Positions 25,804-34,817 of a stretch of 64,000 bases of DNA are shown here, piece by piece. Positions within the stretch are counted from its first letter, which is position 1, and every line of letters starts with the position of its first letter. The stretch is from assembly GCF_009828585.1 (NCBI RefSeq), contig NZ_WSRZ01000006.1, positions 110,512-174,511 of the forward strand, given 5' to 3'. The position numbers and the translations under genes were made by a program. The stretch is from Shewanella litoralis. Its GTDB lineage: Bacteria; Pseudomonadota; Gammaproteobacteria; Enterobacterales; Shewanellaceae. The notes under the pieces are model-generated. The model had not been told where the DNA came from and ran no database searches. It saw nothing but the letters and a program-made list of their open reading frames with translations.

Positions 25804-26685
25804 TTAGTTAGGCTGAGCGCTGTTATGTTGCTTTTGTGTATAACTAGCATAAGCAATGAGCAACCCTGCACCAGCATACATGGTTAAACTGTACACGCCA
25901 GCAACCACAGCATAGCTGGGCATTTGCAATAAACTGATGCAAATGAGCATCGCCATGGTTGAGTTTTGCAAACCAATTTCAATCGCCAGAGTTAAGCCAT
26001 CTTTATGTGTCAGTTTTAATAGCTTGGCACTCACCACGCCAATGAACATGGCACCAAAGTTTAGCAATAAGCAGGCAATAAATACCTCGTTAAAGGCTTC
26101 AACAATAATGGCATGCTCTTGAATGACAACCCCAGTTATCATCAATAACAAAAACACTAATGCAAACCGCCTAAAGTACACTTCAACCTTAATGGCCCAC
26201 TCACGATAATAACCGCGTACAACCATGCCAAACACAATGGGCAGCAGCGTTATCACTAACAAGCCTAAAGAAATGCTACTGAGCGACACATCAATGGGAG
26301 CACCATTGGCAAAATAGCCAACCGCAAATTGAATCACAAAAGGAGCGGTAAACACACATACGATACTGCTGATGGCGGTCAGACTCACCGACAAGGCTAA
26401 ATTGGCTTTAGCTAAATGGCTTACAACATTAGAGGTTGTCCCCCCAGGGCATGCCGCCAAAATCATCAAACCTATCGCCATGGGTGTCGATAACTTCATG
26501 GCTAAACAAATACCCAACGCGAGTAAAGGCAGTGCAATAATTTGCCCCACAAACCCAGTAATAATAGGCGCAGGAGTTTGCCAAAGGCGTAAAAAATCAA
26601 AGCGCGTTAAGCTTAACCCCATACCAAACATGATAAAGGCGAGCGCAAGCGGCAGCAGTATTTCGGTAATAATCGAACCTGTCAT
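25804..26685 (-). CDS. Bile acid:sodium symporter (BASS) family transporter
   Basis: 293 residues with nine or ten predicted membrane helices. The motifs LAACPGGTTSNVVSHLAKAN and EIGLQNSTMAMLI are the two cross-over regions of the BASS family, with the Gln/Asn ligands for Na+. The family imports organic anions with sodium, such as pyruvate, pantoate or sulfonates; the substrate cannot be told. AAGGA lies 7 bp before the ATG. The start of the mRNA contains a hairpin at 26699-26724. Confidence 0.85.
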   Translation of the reverse strand: MTGSIITEILLPLALAFIMFGMGLSLTRFDFLRLWQTPAPIITGFVGQIIALPLLALGICLAMKLSTPMAIGLMILAACPGGTTSNVVSHLAKANLALSVSLTAISSIVCVFTAPFVIQFAVGYFANGAPIDVSLSSISLGLLVITLLPIVFGMVVRGYYREWAIKVEVYFRRFALVFLLLMITGVVIQEHAIIVEAFNEVFIACLLLNFGAMFIGVVSAKLLKLTHKDGLTLAIEIGLQNSTMAMLICISLLQMPSYAVVAGVYSLTMYAGAGLLIAYASYTQKQHNSAQPN

Positions 26686-26698
26686 AGATGCATCCTTG

Positions 26699-26724
26699 CT
26701 CGCTAAGCCAAACGGCTTAGCGAG
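26699..26724 (-). promoter_or_regulatory. Hairpin immediately upstream of the BASS gene ribosome-binding site
   Basis: A perfect 11-bp stem (26699-26709 with 26714-26724) with a 4-nt loop ends one or two bases before the AAGGA ribosome-binding site of the transporter gene. It lacks a T-run. It may modulate translation or be a weak terminator of the aldolase transcript. Confidence 0.5.
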
Positions 26725-26750
26725 AGTGGTATTAAGCTAGAGACTAATCT

Positions 26751-26946
26751 AACCTGAGCTCGGGATAATAAACGCCTTTCAAACAGTCCTTTGCCCTGCT
26801 AAATGCGTTGAATCGACTGACAATAGGCTAGCTATTGACGCGTCAATTCGCCTTGTTAGCAGAACAAATGACAAGCTTGAAAGTGAGAAGGGATAAAATG
26901 TTGATTTTAAATAGTATAAATTCATCCCTTATCCCAAGTTCAGGTT
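26751..26946. mobile_element. MITE-like element with IS982-type terminal repeats
   Basis: About 196 bp, bounded by imperfect terminal inverted repeats (ACCTGAGCTCGGGATAA at the left; TTATCCCAAGTTCAGGT at the right, two mismatches). Both ends resemble the terminal repeat of the insertion sequence at 63876 (15 of 17 positions for the left one). A 5-6 bp direct repeat AATCT/TAATCT flanks it (26745-26750 and 26946-26951). Internal segments such as CTTTCAA/TTGAAAG, CTGCTAA/TTAGCAG and CAATAG/CTATTG pair along most of the length, so the whole can fold on itself. There is no transposase, so movement would need an IS982 enzyme in trans. Confidence 0.8.
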
Positions 26947-27754
26947 AATCTAAAAAGCTGTTGTCTTGTGCTAGAACCACTTGATACATAGGTTGGAAGT
27001 TGCCCCAGGTCACGAGATCGGAGCCATTCATTTGGCGGGTTTTGGTGGCAATGTCATGGCCGATAAGTTTAAGTTCGCCAGCCGCTTGTGCCAGTAATTG
27101 ACTGTGACAACAACTGTCTAGCATGACAAAATTTGCTGTCGCGGCATCAACAGATTTACCCACGGTTAATAAACCATGATTTTGTAAAATAACCGCGGCA
27201 TGACCTTGCAGAGCATCCGCAATCATATCGCCTTCAGACAAGTCAGCCACCACGCCGGTAAAGGTGTCAAATACGCTGTGGTTTTCATAAAACATACAGG
27301 CATCTTGCGATATGGGTTTTAGTAACTCGCCAAGCGAGGAAAAAGCACGGCCGTAGGTTGTATGAGCATGGGCAACCGCATTCACATCTGGGCGAGCATG
27401 ATGAATACGAGAATGAATCGCAAATGCGGCATTATTAATGGGGTGTTTACCTTCCATAATGTTGCCTTTATGGTCCACACGAACCAAATCTGACGCTCTG
27501 ATTTTTGAGAAATGTACCGCCAATGGATTAACCCAAAAGGTTTCTGGGTCAATACAATCTCGCAAGGTAATGTGGCCTGCTAAGCCTTCGTCAAACCGGT
27601 AATGAGCAAACACTCTAAACGCAGCGGCTAAACGCTGTTTTTCATATTGTTGTTGCTGTTGCTTAGAGTCAAATTTAGGCGGTAATGGCATTGGGTATTT
27701 ATCGGTACCGATAGTCATTTTTTTAATTTGTAATGCTTCTTGTGATGTTGTCAT
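26945..27754 (-). CDS. Class II aldolase/adducin family protein
   Basis: 269 residues. Zinc ligands are visible as HAHTTYG and QNHGLLTVG, and the phosphate-site region is GHITLR near the N-terminus. The family splits or isomerises phosphorylated sugars, though many cytosolic members act on unphosphorylated hydroxy-acids. The stop codon TAA is formed by one target-site base and two bases of the MITE; removing the element gives TAG in the same codon, so the protein end is unchanged. The divergent LysR gene is the likely regulator. Confidence 0.85.
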   Translation of the reverse strand: MTTSQEALQIKKMTIGTDKYPMPLPPKFDSKQQQQQYEKQRLAAAFRVFAHYRFDEGLAGHITLRDCIDPETFWVNPLAVHFSKIRASDLVRVDHKGNIMEGKHPINNAAFAIHSRIHHARPDVNAVAHAHTTYGRAFSSLGELLKPISQDACMFYENHSVFDTFTGVVADLSEGDMIADALQGHAAVILQNHGLLTVGKSVDAATANFVMLDSCCHSQLLAQAAGELKLIGHDIATKTRQMNGSDLVTWGNFQPMYQVVLAQDNSFLD

Positions 27755-27817
27755 GTTGAGTCTACTTTTTATTGGTTTAGTTTGACTTTAATTTAACCAA
27801 GCCTAAAATTAATTCAA

Positions 27818-27832
27818 ATGATACTAAATCAT
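27818..27832. promoter_or_regulatory. Candidate LysR operator
   Basis: A perfect inverted repeat ATGAT-ACTAA-ATCAT with the T-N11-A form of LysR boxes lies in the 92-bp region between the aldolase and LysR genes, 14 bp before the LysR start codon. Binding here could repress the LysR gene itself and control the aldolase. Confidence 0.5.
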
Positions 27833-27846
27833 AGATAACTATTAAT

Positions 27847-28776
27847 ATGCTGCATAGTAAGATAGACCTTAACTTATTCCTCATCATGACGACTGTTTAT
27901 CAACAAGGCAGCATTACCGGCGCCGCAGCTAAACTGCATTTAACGCAGCCCGCAGTCAGTCATGCCATTGCCCGTTTACGCAGCAAGTTTAACGACCCAT
28001 TATTTGTTCGCCATGGCCGAAAAATGGTGCCTACCCCCTTGTGCCAAAAAATCATTCCCGATGTGTTACAAGCAATGGATTTACTCGAGCACACCATATC
28101 AACGCCCGCCAATTTTGATATTCAGCAACACAAACGAGAAATAAAACTCGGATTACGCGATATTTTAGAGTCGATGTTTTTTCCCGTTTTGGTGCCCGAT
28201 TTACTCAATAATACGCCAAATCTGACCTTAAACAGCCGTCAAATAAAACGTACTGAACTCGAACCCTCTTTGGCACAACAAACCTTAGACATTGTGATTG
28301 ATGTGCTTATGCCCACCCACAAAGACATTTGCAGCAGCTTAATTTGCCATGAGTCATTTTCACTGGTGTGTCGACAAGATCACCCCATATTGCAGCACCT
28401 CACGCTGGACAATTACGCCAACGCATCACATGCATTAGTCAGTTTAAAAGACTTTACCATCGACACCGTCGACATGGCGCTAGCGACTCAAGGCATTACC
28501 CGCAATATTGCTTTGCGCTGCGAGCACTACTTTGCCGCCATCAATGTGGTGAGCCAATCTGACATGATAATGACCATGCCAAGCAGCTATGCCATGTTGT
28601 TGCTGCAACAATCGATGCCTATTGTGGTATCGCCCTTACCGTTTGAAGTACCCAATCTTGCTGTGCACATGTATTGGCATAAACAAGCCGATGACGATCC
28701 GGTTAACCAATGGATAAGGCAAAAGCTGCTTGATATTTCAGCGCAGATTTTCCATACACCCACTGCAAATAAATAA
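27847..28776 (+). CDS. LysR-family transcriptional regulator
   Basis: 309 residues. The HTH reads GSITGAAAKLHLTQPAVSHAIARLR and is followed by DPLFVRHGRKMVPT, which places it with the NodD/LeuO-like branch of the LysR family. The effector-binding domain spans about residues 95-300. It is divergent from the class II aldolase gene, with an operator-like palindrome between the two, so that gene is the likely target. Confidence 0.88.
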   Translation: MLHSKIDLNLFLIMTTVYQQGSITGAAAKLHLTQPAVSHAIARLRSKFNDPLFVRHGRKMVPTPLCQKIIPDVLQAMDLLEHTISTPANFDIQQHKREIKLGLRDILESMFFPVLVPDLLNNTPNLTLNSRQIKRTELEPSLAQQTLDIVIDVLMPTHKDICSSLICHESFSLVCRQDHPILQHLTLDNYANASHALVSLKDFTIDTVDMALATQGITRNIALRCEHYFAAINVVSQSDMIMTMPSSYAMLLLQQSMPIVVSPLPFEVPNLAVHMYWHKQADDDPVNQWIRQKLLDISAQIFHTPTANK

Positions 28777-28867
28777 TAAAACCCTTTTTAGGTTTTGCCA
28801 CGTTTACACTCAGACCCACTTTACCAGTGTAAAAACAGTATTGAGTTAATCACTAGCGGAGTTATTA

Positions 28868-29584
28868 ATGAATAAACTATTACTTAACAGCCTCATTTCA
28901 AGTACATTTTTTGCCTTAACTGCCACCAGCAGTTTAGCGACAGTGCAAGCGGCCGAATTAAGCTTTGCCCACATTGAAACCGTAGGCACCAGTACCATTG
29001 AAGCAAAAGCCGACATGGCGATTATTAGCGTTGCGGTATCAATTGAAGCGGCCAATGCAAAGTCGGCCAAAGATGAAGCCGACGAAGCAGTGAGCCAGTT
29101 TAGACAGCGTTTACTTGAGGCAGGTATTAATAAAAAGCACATTCAAACCGCCAATTTACAGCTCAATCCACAATATCGATATGTACAAAATGAGCCAAGA
29201 GTACTCACGGGCTATAGCGCAAACAGACAAATCACCGTCACAGTAATGGACCTTAATATGCTCAACGAACTGCTAGACAGCGCGTTAGTAGAAGGCGTTA
29301 ATCAGGTCAATAATATTGAGCTTAAATCGAGTAAAGAAGCCGACATGATGGCTCAAGCTCGCCAGGCTGCCATTAAAGATGCCAAACAAAAAGCTGAATC
29401 ATTAGCCAAAGGATTTGGTGAGCAAGTGGCCGGGGTATGGCAGGTGAGATATTTTCCAACTCAAGCTCATCAGCCAGAAATGTACCGCGCCAGCATGAAA
29501 ATGAATGCCGACGTGGCGCAAACTTATCAACAAGGCCAAGTGATTGTTAGCGACAGAGTCGAAGCAATATTTAGGCTTAAGTAA
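28868..29584 (+). CDS. YggE-like SIMPL-domain exported protein
   Basis: 238 residues with a signal peptide (about residues 1-27, ending VQAAE). The SIMPL (DUF541) domain covers nearly all of the mature part, with VGTSTIEAKADMAIISVAVS and the conserved VTGYSAN-like segment seen here as LTGYSANRQITVTV. E. coli YggE has a similar length and is linked to lower oxidative stress; its mechanism is not settled. GGAG lies upstream of the ATG. A long hairpin follows the stop codon. Confidence 0.85.
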   Translation: MNKLLLNSLISSTFFALTATSSLATVQAAELSFAHIETVGTSTIEAKADMAIISVAVSIEAANAKSAKDEADEAVSQFRQRLLEAGINKKHIQTANLQLNPQYRYVQNEPRVLTGYSANRQITVTVMDLNMLNELLDSALVEGVNQVNNIELKSSKEADMMAQARQAAIKDAKQKAESLAKGFGEQVAGVWQVRYFPTQAHQPEMYRASMKMNADVAQTYQQGQVIVSDRVEAIFRLK

Positions 29585-29618
29585 CCCAAGTTCGGGTTAG
29601 TAAACCAAAGTAACTTGA

Positions 29619-29659
29619 ACAGACAGAACTAACGGGCCGAGCCCGTTAGTTCTGTCTGT
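29619..29659 (+). terminator. Perfect 19-bp hairpin after the yggE-like gene
   Basis: Arms 29619-29637 and 29641-29659 are perfectly complementary around a CGA triloop. Only a weak T-run follows on the plus strand, so it is a probable terminator or 3'-protective structure. The remaining 29660-30018 stretch holds no gene. Confidence 0.65.
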
Positions 29660-29818
29660 GCCTGTTTAAACAATACAAACCAACCATTTTACTGTCCATA
29701 ATCATAAACAATGGCGAAAAAAAAGCATTTCAACAGGTCTTACCTCCTCCATTTTTATGTTCATAACGCAATGTTTACTATGCAATAAATTTAAACATGC
29801 TTTTTAATTACTACAAAA

Positions 29819-29832
29819 ATGATCTAAATCAC
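29819..29832 (+). promoter_or_regulatory. Candidate FNR/CRP-type site upstream of the formate dehydrogenase
   Basis: The sequence ATGAT-CTAA-ATCAC keeps the TGAT-N4-ATCA core of FNR (TTGAT-N4-ATCAA) sites. It lies about 190 bp before the formate dehydrogenase start in a 434-bp intergenic region. FNR control of formate metabolism would be expected, but one site by eye is weak evidence. Confidence 0.4.
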
Positions 29833-30018
29833 GTCTGAACATCCCCTAGCCAATTAAACTGAACTTATCAACAGTGGGTGCAGAAACAACACCAAGGTTA
29901 TCAAACGCAATCTGCAGAGCAGCATAATCCACGCTAAACAAACTCCGCTTTTTGCAGTGATACCCGCATGTCGTCCAGCTTGTACGCCCCATCTAATGCA
30001 GACTTAAAAGGCCTTGTA

Positions 30019-33000
30019 ATGATTAACATCACCATAGACGGCGTCCCCCTATCACTACCCCAGGCAGATAGCTTACTCAAAGCCGCCACAGATGCCGGTA
30101 TTAACATCCCTAGCTTGTGTGACTTTTCCCACAATCAAGCCAAACAGCAATGTAACTTGTGCCAGGTACAAATCAAAAATCATGATGGTAGTTTACGCTG
30201 TGCTCGTGCATGTGAAACCGCTCTAGAAACAGGCTTAGATGTGATTACCCAGTCGAGCTATTTAAGTAAAGTGCGCCAGCAAGCACTGAACGACATCTTA
30301 AGCGACCACTTTGCCGACTGTGAAGCACCATGCCAAACAGCCTGTCCAGCAGGTGTAGATGTGCAATCTTATCTTTACCACATTGGTAAAGGTGACCATC
30401 ACGAAGCCGTTAAAGTTATCAAACAAACCTTGCCTTTACCCTTATCGATTGGCCGTGTATGCCCTGCATTTTGTGAAGCAGAATGTCGCCGAGGACTGGT
30501 AGATGAACCTGTCGCCATTAGGCAGCTAAAGCGTCACGCTGCTGATTTAGACTTACACGACTTAGAGTCATATGTACCGCCAAAAGCGCCTGCAACTAAC
30601 AAGCGCATCGCTATTATTGGCAGCGGTCCTGCAGGCTTAACCGCTGGGTATTACCTGTCAAATAATGGCCACGATGTCACCATCATGGAGTCTGCCCCAA
30701 AAGCCGGTGGTTGGTTACGTTATGGTATTCCCGAGTACCGTTTACCTAAAGCAATTTTAGATAAAGAAATTGAACTACTGACTCGCAATGGCCTTAAGAT
30801 TAAAACGGGTTGTGCATTGGGCCGCGATACTAACTTAACCGAGTTAGTGGCTAATTATGATGCGGTATGTCTAGCGATTGGCGCGCAAAAAGCTGTGCCA
30901 ATGAACTACCCAGGCAGCGACTTACAAGGCTGCTATTTAGGTGTCGATTACTTACGCGATTATTGCACCGACAAAAAGTTAATCACGGGTAAAAAAGTGG
31001 CTGTCATTGGTGGCGGTAATACCGCTATCGATTGTGCCCGCACCGCACTAAGAGATGGCGCCGATGTCACCTTAATCTATCGCCGTGCCCGCGAAGACAT
31101 GCCCGCCGAACCCTACGAAATCCATGAGGCTGAAGTTGAAGGGGTTAAGTTTCATTTTCTCACAAATCCAATTGAAAACCACAGCGACAATCAGGGCCGT
31201 GTCAGCTCTATCACCTTTGCCAAAATGGCATTGGGTGAGCCTGACTCCTCTGGTCGACGTTCGCCTAAAGCCACTGGCGAAACCTTTGAAGAAGCATTCG
31301 ACACCGTGATCCCTGCGGTATCTCAACAAGTCGATTTAGACTTTTTAGAACAACCCGGAAATCAAATAGACACAGGCCACATAGCACTCAGCCGCTGGCA
31401 CACGTTCTTGGGGTGCGAGCAAACCATGTCTGCTGGGGTTGAAAAACTGTTTGTTATTGGTGATTCACGCACCGGCCCTGGCACAGCTGTAGCCGCGGTT
31501 GCTGATGGTCGCAAAGCCGCTGAAGCCATTGAAGGTTTACTTAAAGAAGGCTTAACCTGTCATTTAGAACCACAACAATTTAACTCACGCAAAGCCAAAA
31601 AAACTGCCTCGTTAGCGGCAAACACATACCCCGAATTATACCCAGACACCGCCAAACGTCCGCGTTTAAAAATGCCCGAGCTCAACCAGCTCACACGCAC
31701 GGTTAACTTTGCAGAAGTTGAACTCGGCTTTAAACCAGACAAAGCAATGCAAGAAGCAATGCGCTGCCTAGAATGTGCCTGCCAGGCCAACACCGACTGC
31801 AAATTACGCGACTATGCCACCGAATATAAAGTCGATAGCAATAGTATTGAACAGCCCCGCGCCCGTAAATTTAAAGTCGATAATAGCGCCCCGTTTATCA
31901 CCTTTGATGCCAATCGTTGCATCAGTTGCGGTGCCTGTGTTGAAGCTTGCCACCAGCAAAGTGGTCATAATGTGATTAGTTTTGCGCCCAATAGTTACCA
32001 AGCACTCCCCGATGCAGCAGGCACAACAGACAGTCGCCGAAATGCACCGCGTGTCGGCTTTAGCGCATCAATGAACGACAGTGATTGTGTGCAGTGTGGT
32101 AACTGTGTGCAAGTGTGCCCAACAGGCGCATTAGTCGACGCCAGAGATAAAACCCAAGGCACACACCGAGCGCTAACCAAAACCTCAACGGTGTGCACTT
32201 ATTGTGGTGTCGGTTGCCGGGTTGAGTTACATGTTGATCAAACCAAAAACCGCGTTATGCGCGTCACTGGCGACAGCGATTCACTGGTTAATGAAGGGAT
32301 GCTATGCGTAAAAGGTCGCTCTGGTTTTGACTTTTTAAACAGCCCTAAGCGTCTTACCACACCGTTAATCCGTAAAAATGGCCAGTTACAGCCGGCAAGC
32401 TGGAGCGAAGCAATTAACTACATTGCCGAGCAACTTAAGCCCATTAAAGAGGCCGCTGGGCCAAGTAAATTTGCCGCGTTATCGTCTGCTAAATGCACCA
32501 ACGAAGAAAACTATTTAATGCAAAAGTTTACCCGCAGCATTATGGGTACTAACAGCATCGATCACTGCGCAAGATTGTGTCATTCGTCATCGGTTGCAGG
32601 CTTATTCGATACCATTGGCGGCGGCGCAATGACCAATGATATTCCAAGCATAAAAGAGTCTGATGTTATTTTTATTATCGGCTCAGATACCACCAGCGCT
32701 CACCCAATTATTGCCTCGCACATTAAACGTGCAGTCAGCCAACATGGTGCGCGCTTAATTGTCGCAGACCCTAAAAAAACCACCATAGCAGACAGCGCCA
32801 CGCTCTATGTCTCCCATAAACCCGGCACGGACGTGATGCTGCTCAACGCTATCATGCAGCAAATTATTCTCAATAATTGGCAAGACCAAGATTACATTGA
32901 TAATCGGGTTGAATATTACGAATTGCTTAAGCAAGAAGTACTCAAACCTGCTTACAATCTAAAAAATGCTGCGTTACTTACCGGAGTCAGTGCTGAAGAC

Positions 33001-34242
33001 ATTGCCGCGATGGCAAAAATGATTGGTACCGCAACTAAAACGGCCTTGTACTATGCAATGGGGATCACCCAACATACTACCGGCTATGACAACGTGGTTT
33101 CGACCTCTAATTTACAATTACTCTGTGGCAACATCGGCGTGGTCGGCGGCGGATTAAACCCACTGCGTGGCCAAAGCAACGTGCAAGGCGCCTGTGATAT
33201 GGGCGCGTTACCCGATTTTTATCCGGGTTATCAAAAAATCAATAACCCAGACAACAACGCCAAATTTGCCCATGCATGGGGTAACAGCTCATTGCCTGCA
33301 ACTCCCGGCTATGCCGCAACAGAAATTATGCATGCAATTGTCAAAAATAAAATCGATGCCTTGTATATATTGGGTGAAAACCCAGTGCTGAGCGACCCAG
33401 ATCAGGCCCATGTGATAGCCGCACTTAAAAAAATTAACTTTATGGTCGTGCAAGATATTTTCTTAACCGAAACCGCCCAAATGGCACATGTGGTACTGCC
33501 TGCCAGCGCCTTTGCAGAAAAACAAGGGCACTTCACCAACACCGAACGCCGAGTACAACAGCTTCGGGTGGCATTAACCCCACCAGGTGATGCAATGGTC
33601 GACTGGAAGGTCATCCAAATGATCGCCAATAAACTCGATGCCAACTGGCAATATCAAAGTGCCAACGATATTTGGCAAGAAATCAACCAGGTTACCCCAC
33701 AGTATCAAGGCTTAACCTGGGAGCGTCTTGAGCATAAAGTGGATGGTTTACAGTGGCCATGTTTTGATGAAAACCATCCCGGCACACCGGTTTTACATAG
33801 CGAAACCTTTTTACGCGGTAAAGGCCGAATGATCCCTGTCAGTTATCTATTCCCGGCTGAAATGCCTGATAGCGATTACCCACTGATCTTGTCTACAGGG
33901 CGTTTATTGGAGCAGTTCCATACCGGTACCATGACCCGAAAAACCCCTGAGCTTGATATTAAAGGGGCGCCAAGAGTAATGATTTCGGTATATGATGCCG
34001 AGCAACTTGGGGTGAATAACGGTGATATGTTAACCCTCAGTACACGCCGAGGCACCATTGAAATCGCGGCTTTTGTCACTAAACGAGCGCAAGTCGGGGT
34101 ATTATTTTTACCCTTCCACTTTGCCGAATCTGCCGCGAACAAACTGACGATTAATGCATTAGATCCCATTGCCAAAATCCCTGAGTTTAAGGTGTGTTCA
34201 GTTAAAGCGGAAAAGTCACAACAAACGCTTACAGTGGCATAG
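30019..34242 (+). CDS. Fused NAD(P)H-oxidoreductase / molybdopterin formate dehydrogenase
   Basis: About 1407 residues from ATG 30019 (a longer start at 29968 lacks homology). In order: an N-terminal 2Fe-2S ferredoxin-like domain with CDF...CNLCQ; a GltD-like FAD/NAD(P) oxidoreductase with GSGPAG near residue 201 and VAVIGGGNTAIDC; two [4Fe-4S] clusters (CISCGACVEAC near 634 and CVQCGNCVQVC near 690); and a FdhF-type catalytic domain with CTYCGVGC and a probable molybdenum ligand Cys at about residue 854 (DHCARLCHSS). It should couple formate oxidation to an NAD(P) or quinone-linked acceptor, perhaps NADP. The catalytic residue is Cys, encoded TGT, so no selenocysteine is needed. No separate subunit genes are nearby. 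Confidence 0.9.
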   Translation: MINITIDGVPLSLPQADSLLKAATDAGINIPSLCDFSHNQAKQQCNLCQVQIKNHDGSLRCARACETALETGLDVITQSSYLSKVRQQALNDILSDHFADCEAPCQTACPAGVDVQSYLYHIGKGDHHEAVKVIKQTLPLPLSIGRVCPAFCEAECRRGLVDEPVAIRQLKRHAADLDLHDLESYVPPKAPATNKRIAIIGSGPAGLTAGYYLSNNGHDVTIMESAPKAGGWLRYGIPEYRLPKAILDKEIELLTRNGLKIKTGCALGRDTNLTELVANYDAVCLAIGAQKAVPMNYPGSDLQGCYLGVDYLRDYCTDKKLITGKKVAVIGGGNTAIDCARTALRDGADVTLIYRRAREDMPAEPYEIHEAEVEGVKFHFLTNPIENHSDNQGRVSSITFAKMALGEPDSSGRRSPKATGETFEEAFDTVIPAVSQQVDLDFLEQPGNQIDTGHIALSRWHTFLGCEQTMSAGVEKLFVIGDSRTGPGTAVAAVADGRKAAEAIEGLLKEGLTCHLEPQQFNSRKAKKTASLAANTYPELYPDTAKRPRLKMPELNQLTRTVNFAEVELGFKPDKAMQEAMRCLECACQANTDCKLRDYATEYKVDSNSIEQPRARKFKVDNSAPFITFDANRCISCGACVEACHQQSGHNVISFAPNSYQALPDAAGTTDSRRNAPRVGFSASMNDSDCVQCGNCVQVCPTGALVDARDKTQGTHRALTKTSTVCTYCGVGCRVELHVDQTKNRVMRVTGDSDSLVNEGMLCVKGRSGFDFLNSPKRLTTPLIRKNGQLQPASWSEAINYIAEQLKPIKEAAGPSKFAALSSAKCTNEENYLMQKFTRSIMGTNSIDHCARLCHSSSVAGLFDTIGGGAMTNDIPSIKESDVIFIIGSDTTSAHPIIASHIKRAVSQHGARLIVADPKKTTIADSATLYVSHKPGTDVMLLNAIMQQIILNNWQDQDYIDNRVEYYELLKQEVLKPAYNLKNAALLTGVSAEDIAAMAKMIGTATKTALYYAMGITQHTTGYDNVVSTSNLQLLCGNIGVVGGGLNPLRGQSNVQGACDMGALPDFYPGYQKINNPDNNAKFAHAWGNSSLPATPGYAATEIMHAIVKNKIDALYILGENPVLSDPDQAHVIAALKKINFMVVQDIFLTETAQMAHVVLPASAFAEKQGHFTNTERRVQQLRVALTPPGDAMVDWKVIQMIANKLDANWQYQSANDIWQEINQVTPQYQGLTWERLEHKVDGLQWPCFDENHPGTPVLHSETFLRGKGRMIPVSYLFPAEMPDSDYPLILSTGRLLEQFHTGTMTRKTPELDIKGAPRVMISVYDAEQLGVNNGDMLTLSTRRGTIEIAAFVTKRAQVGVLFLPFHFAESAANKLTINALDPIAKIPEFKVCSVKAEKSQQTLTVA

Positions 34243-34280
34243 CTTTAATGAGAAGTCGTAGTCGTATCTGCCGCTAAAAC

Positions 34281-34315
34281 CAAAATGCCTCGTCTTAATT
34301 AGACGAGGCATTTTG
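34281..34315. terminator. Bidirectional terminator
   Basis: A perfect 15-bp stem (34281-34295 with 34301-34315) with a 5-nt TAATT loop lies between the convergent formate dehydrogenase and small membrane protein genes. It ends in A/T-rich tails on both sides. Confidence 0.85.
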
Positions 34316-34354
34316 TATCACGTGACCGTTAATCATTATGTAAACGATTAGCGA

Positions 34355-34576
34355 TTATCCATTAACCACTGTTGGTGCGATCTCGATATCTTTTTTAAGC
34401 ACAAGCACAACAAGGTAAACCAACCCTAAAATAGGCACTATCGATAATCCTGCGCCAATCACACCGGCTAAGATCGGCGATTGTGTTTTACGACGACCTA
34501 AGTAATAACAAATACAGCCCATCACTAATGCAAAAACAATAATCAACTGGCCGACCAAGGTTGCATTAAAATCCAT
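34355..34576 (-). CDS. Small two-helix membrane protein
   Basis: 73 residues with two predicted helices (LVGQLIIVFALVMGCICYYL and LAGVIGAGLSIVPILGLVYLVVLVL) separated by a short basic loop (GRRKTQ). The coding case is helped by AGGAG upstream of the ATG and by its own terminator. I do not recognise the family. The C-terminal tail is acidic to neutral and is predicted cytosolic or periplasmic with no motif. Confidence 0.65.
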   Translation of the reverse strand: MDFNATLVGQLIIVFALVMGCICYYLGRRKTQSPILAGVIGAGLSIVPILGLVYLVVLVLKKDIEIAPTVVNG

Positions 34577-34817
34577 TTACCCTCTCCTAATTAATAGTTC
34601 GATATAACGCCATAACGTTCATCATTCAAACGCATTTAACAACAATGTTACATCCATATATTACTCACAGTAAAGTGGAGGATTATTTTTTACTTAACAA
34701 GCGATAGTATCAGCACGGTTAACTCTTATCTGTTGCGCACTAAACTTGCCATTTTGCTGAATTATCGGTAGTTTTAACCGCATTGAAAGACGCAAAAATA
34801 ACAACAAAGGATTACGA

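Noticed and set aside
29582-29600. AACCCAAGTTCGGGTT after the yggE-like gene as an IS982-type end
   Set aside because: It resembles the terminal repeat only in part, has no partner end and is itself short and self-complementary.
32572-32586. Selenocysteine at the formate dehydrogenase active site
   Set aside because: The codon at the expected position is TGT (Cys); no TGA or SECIS-like hairpin follows.
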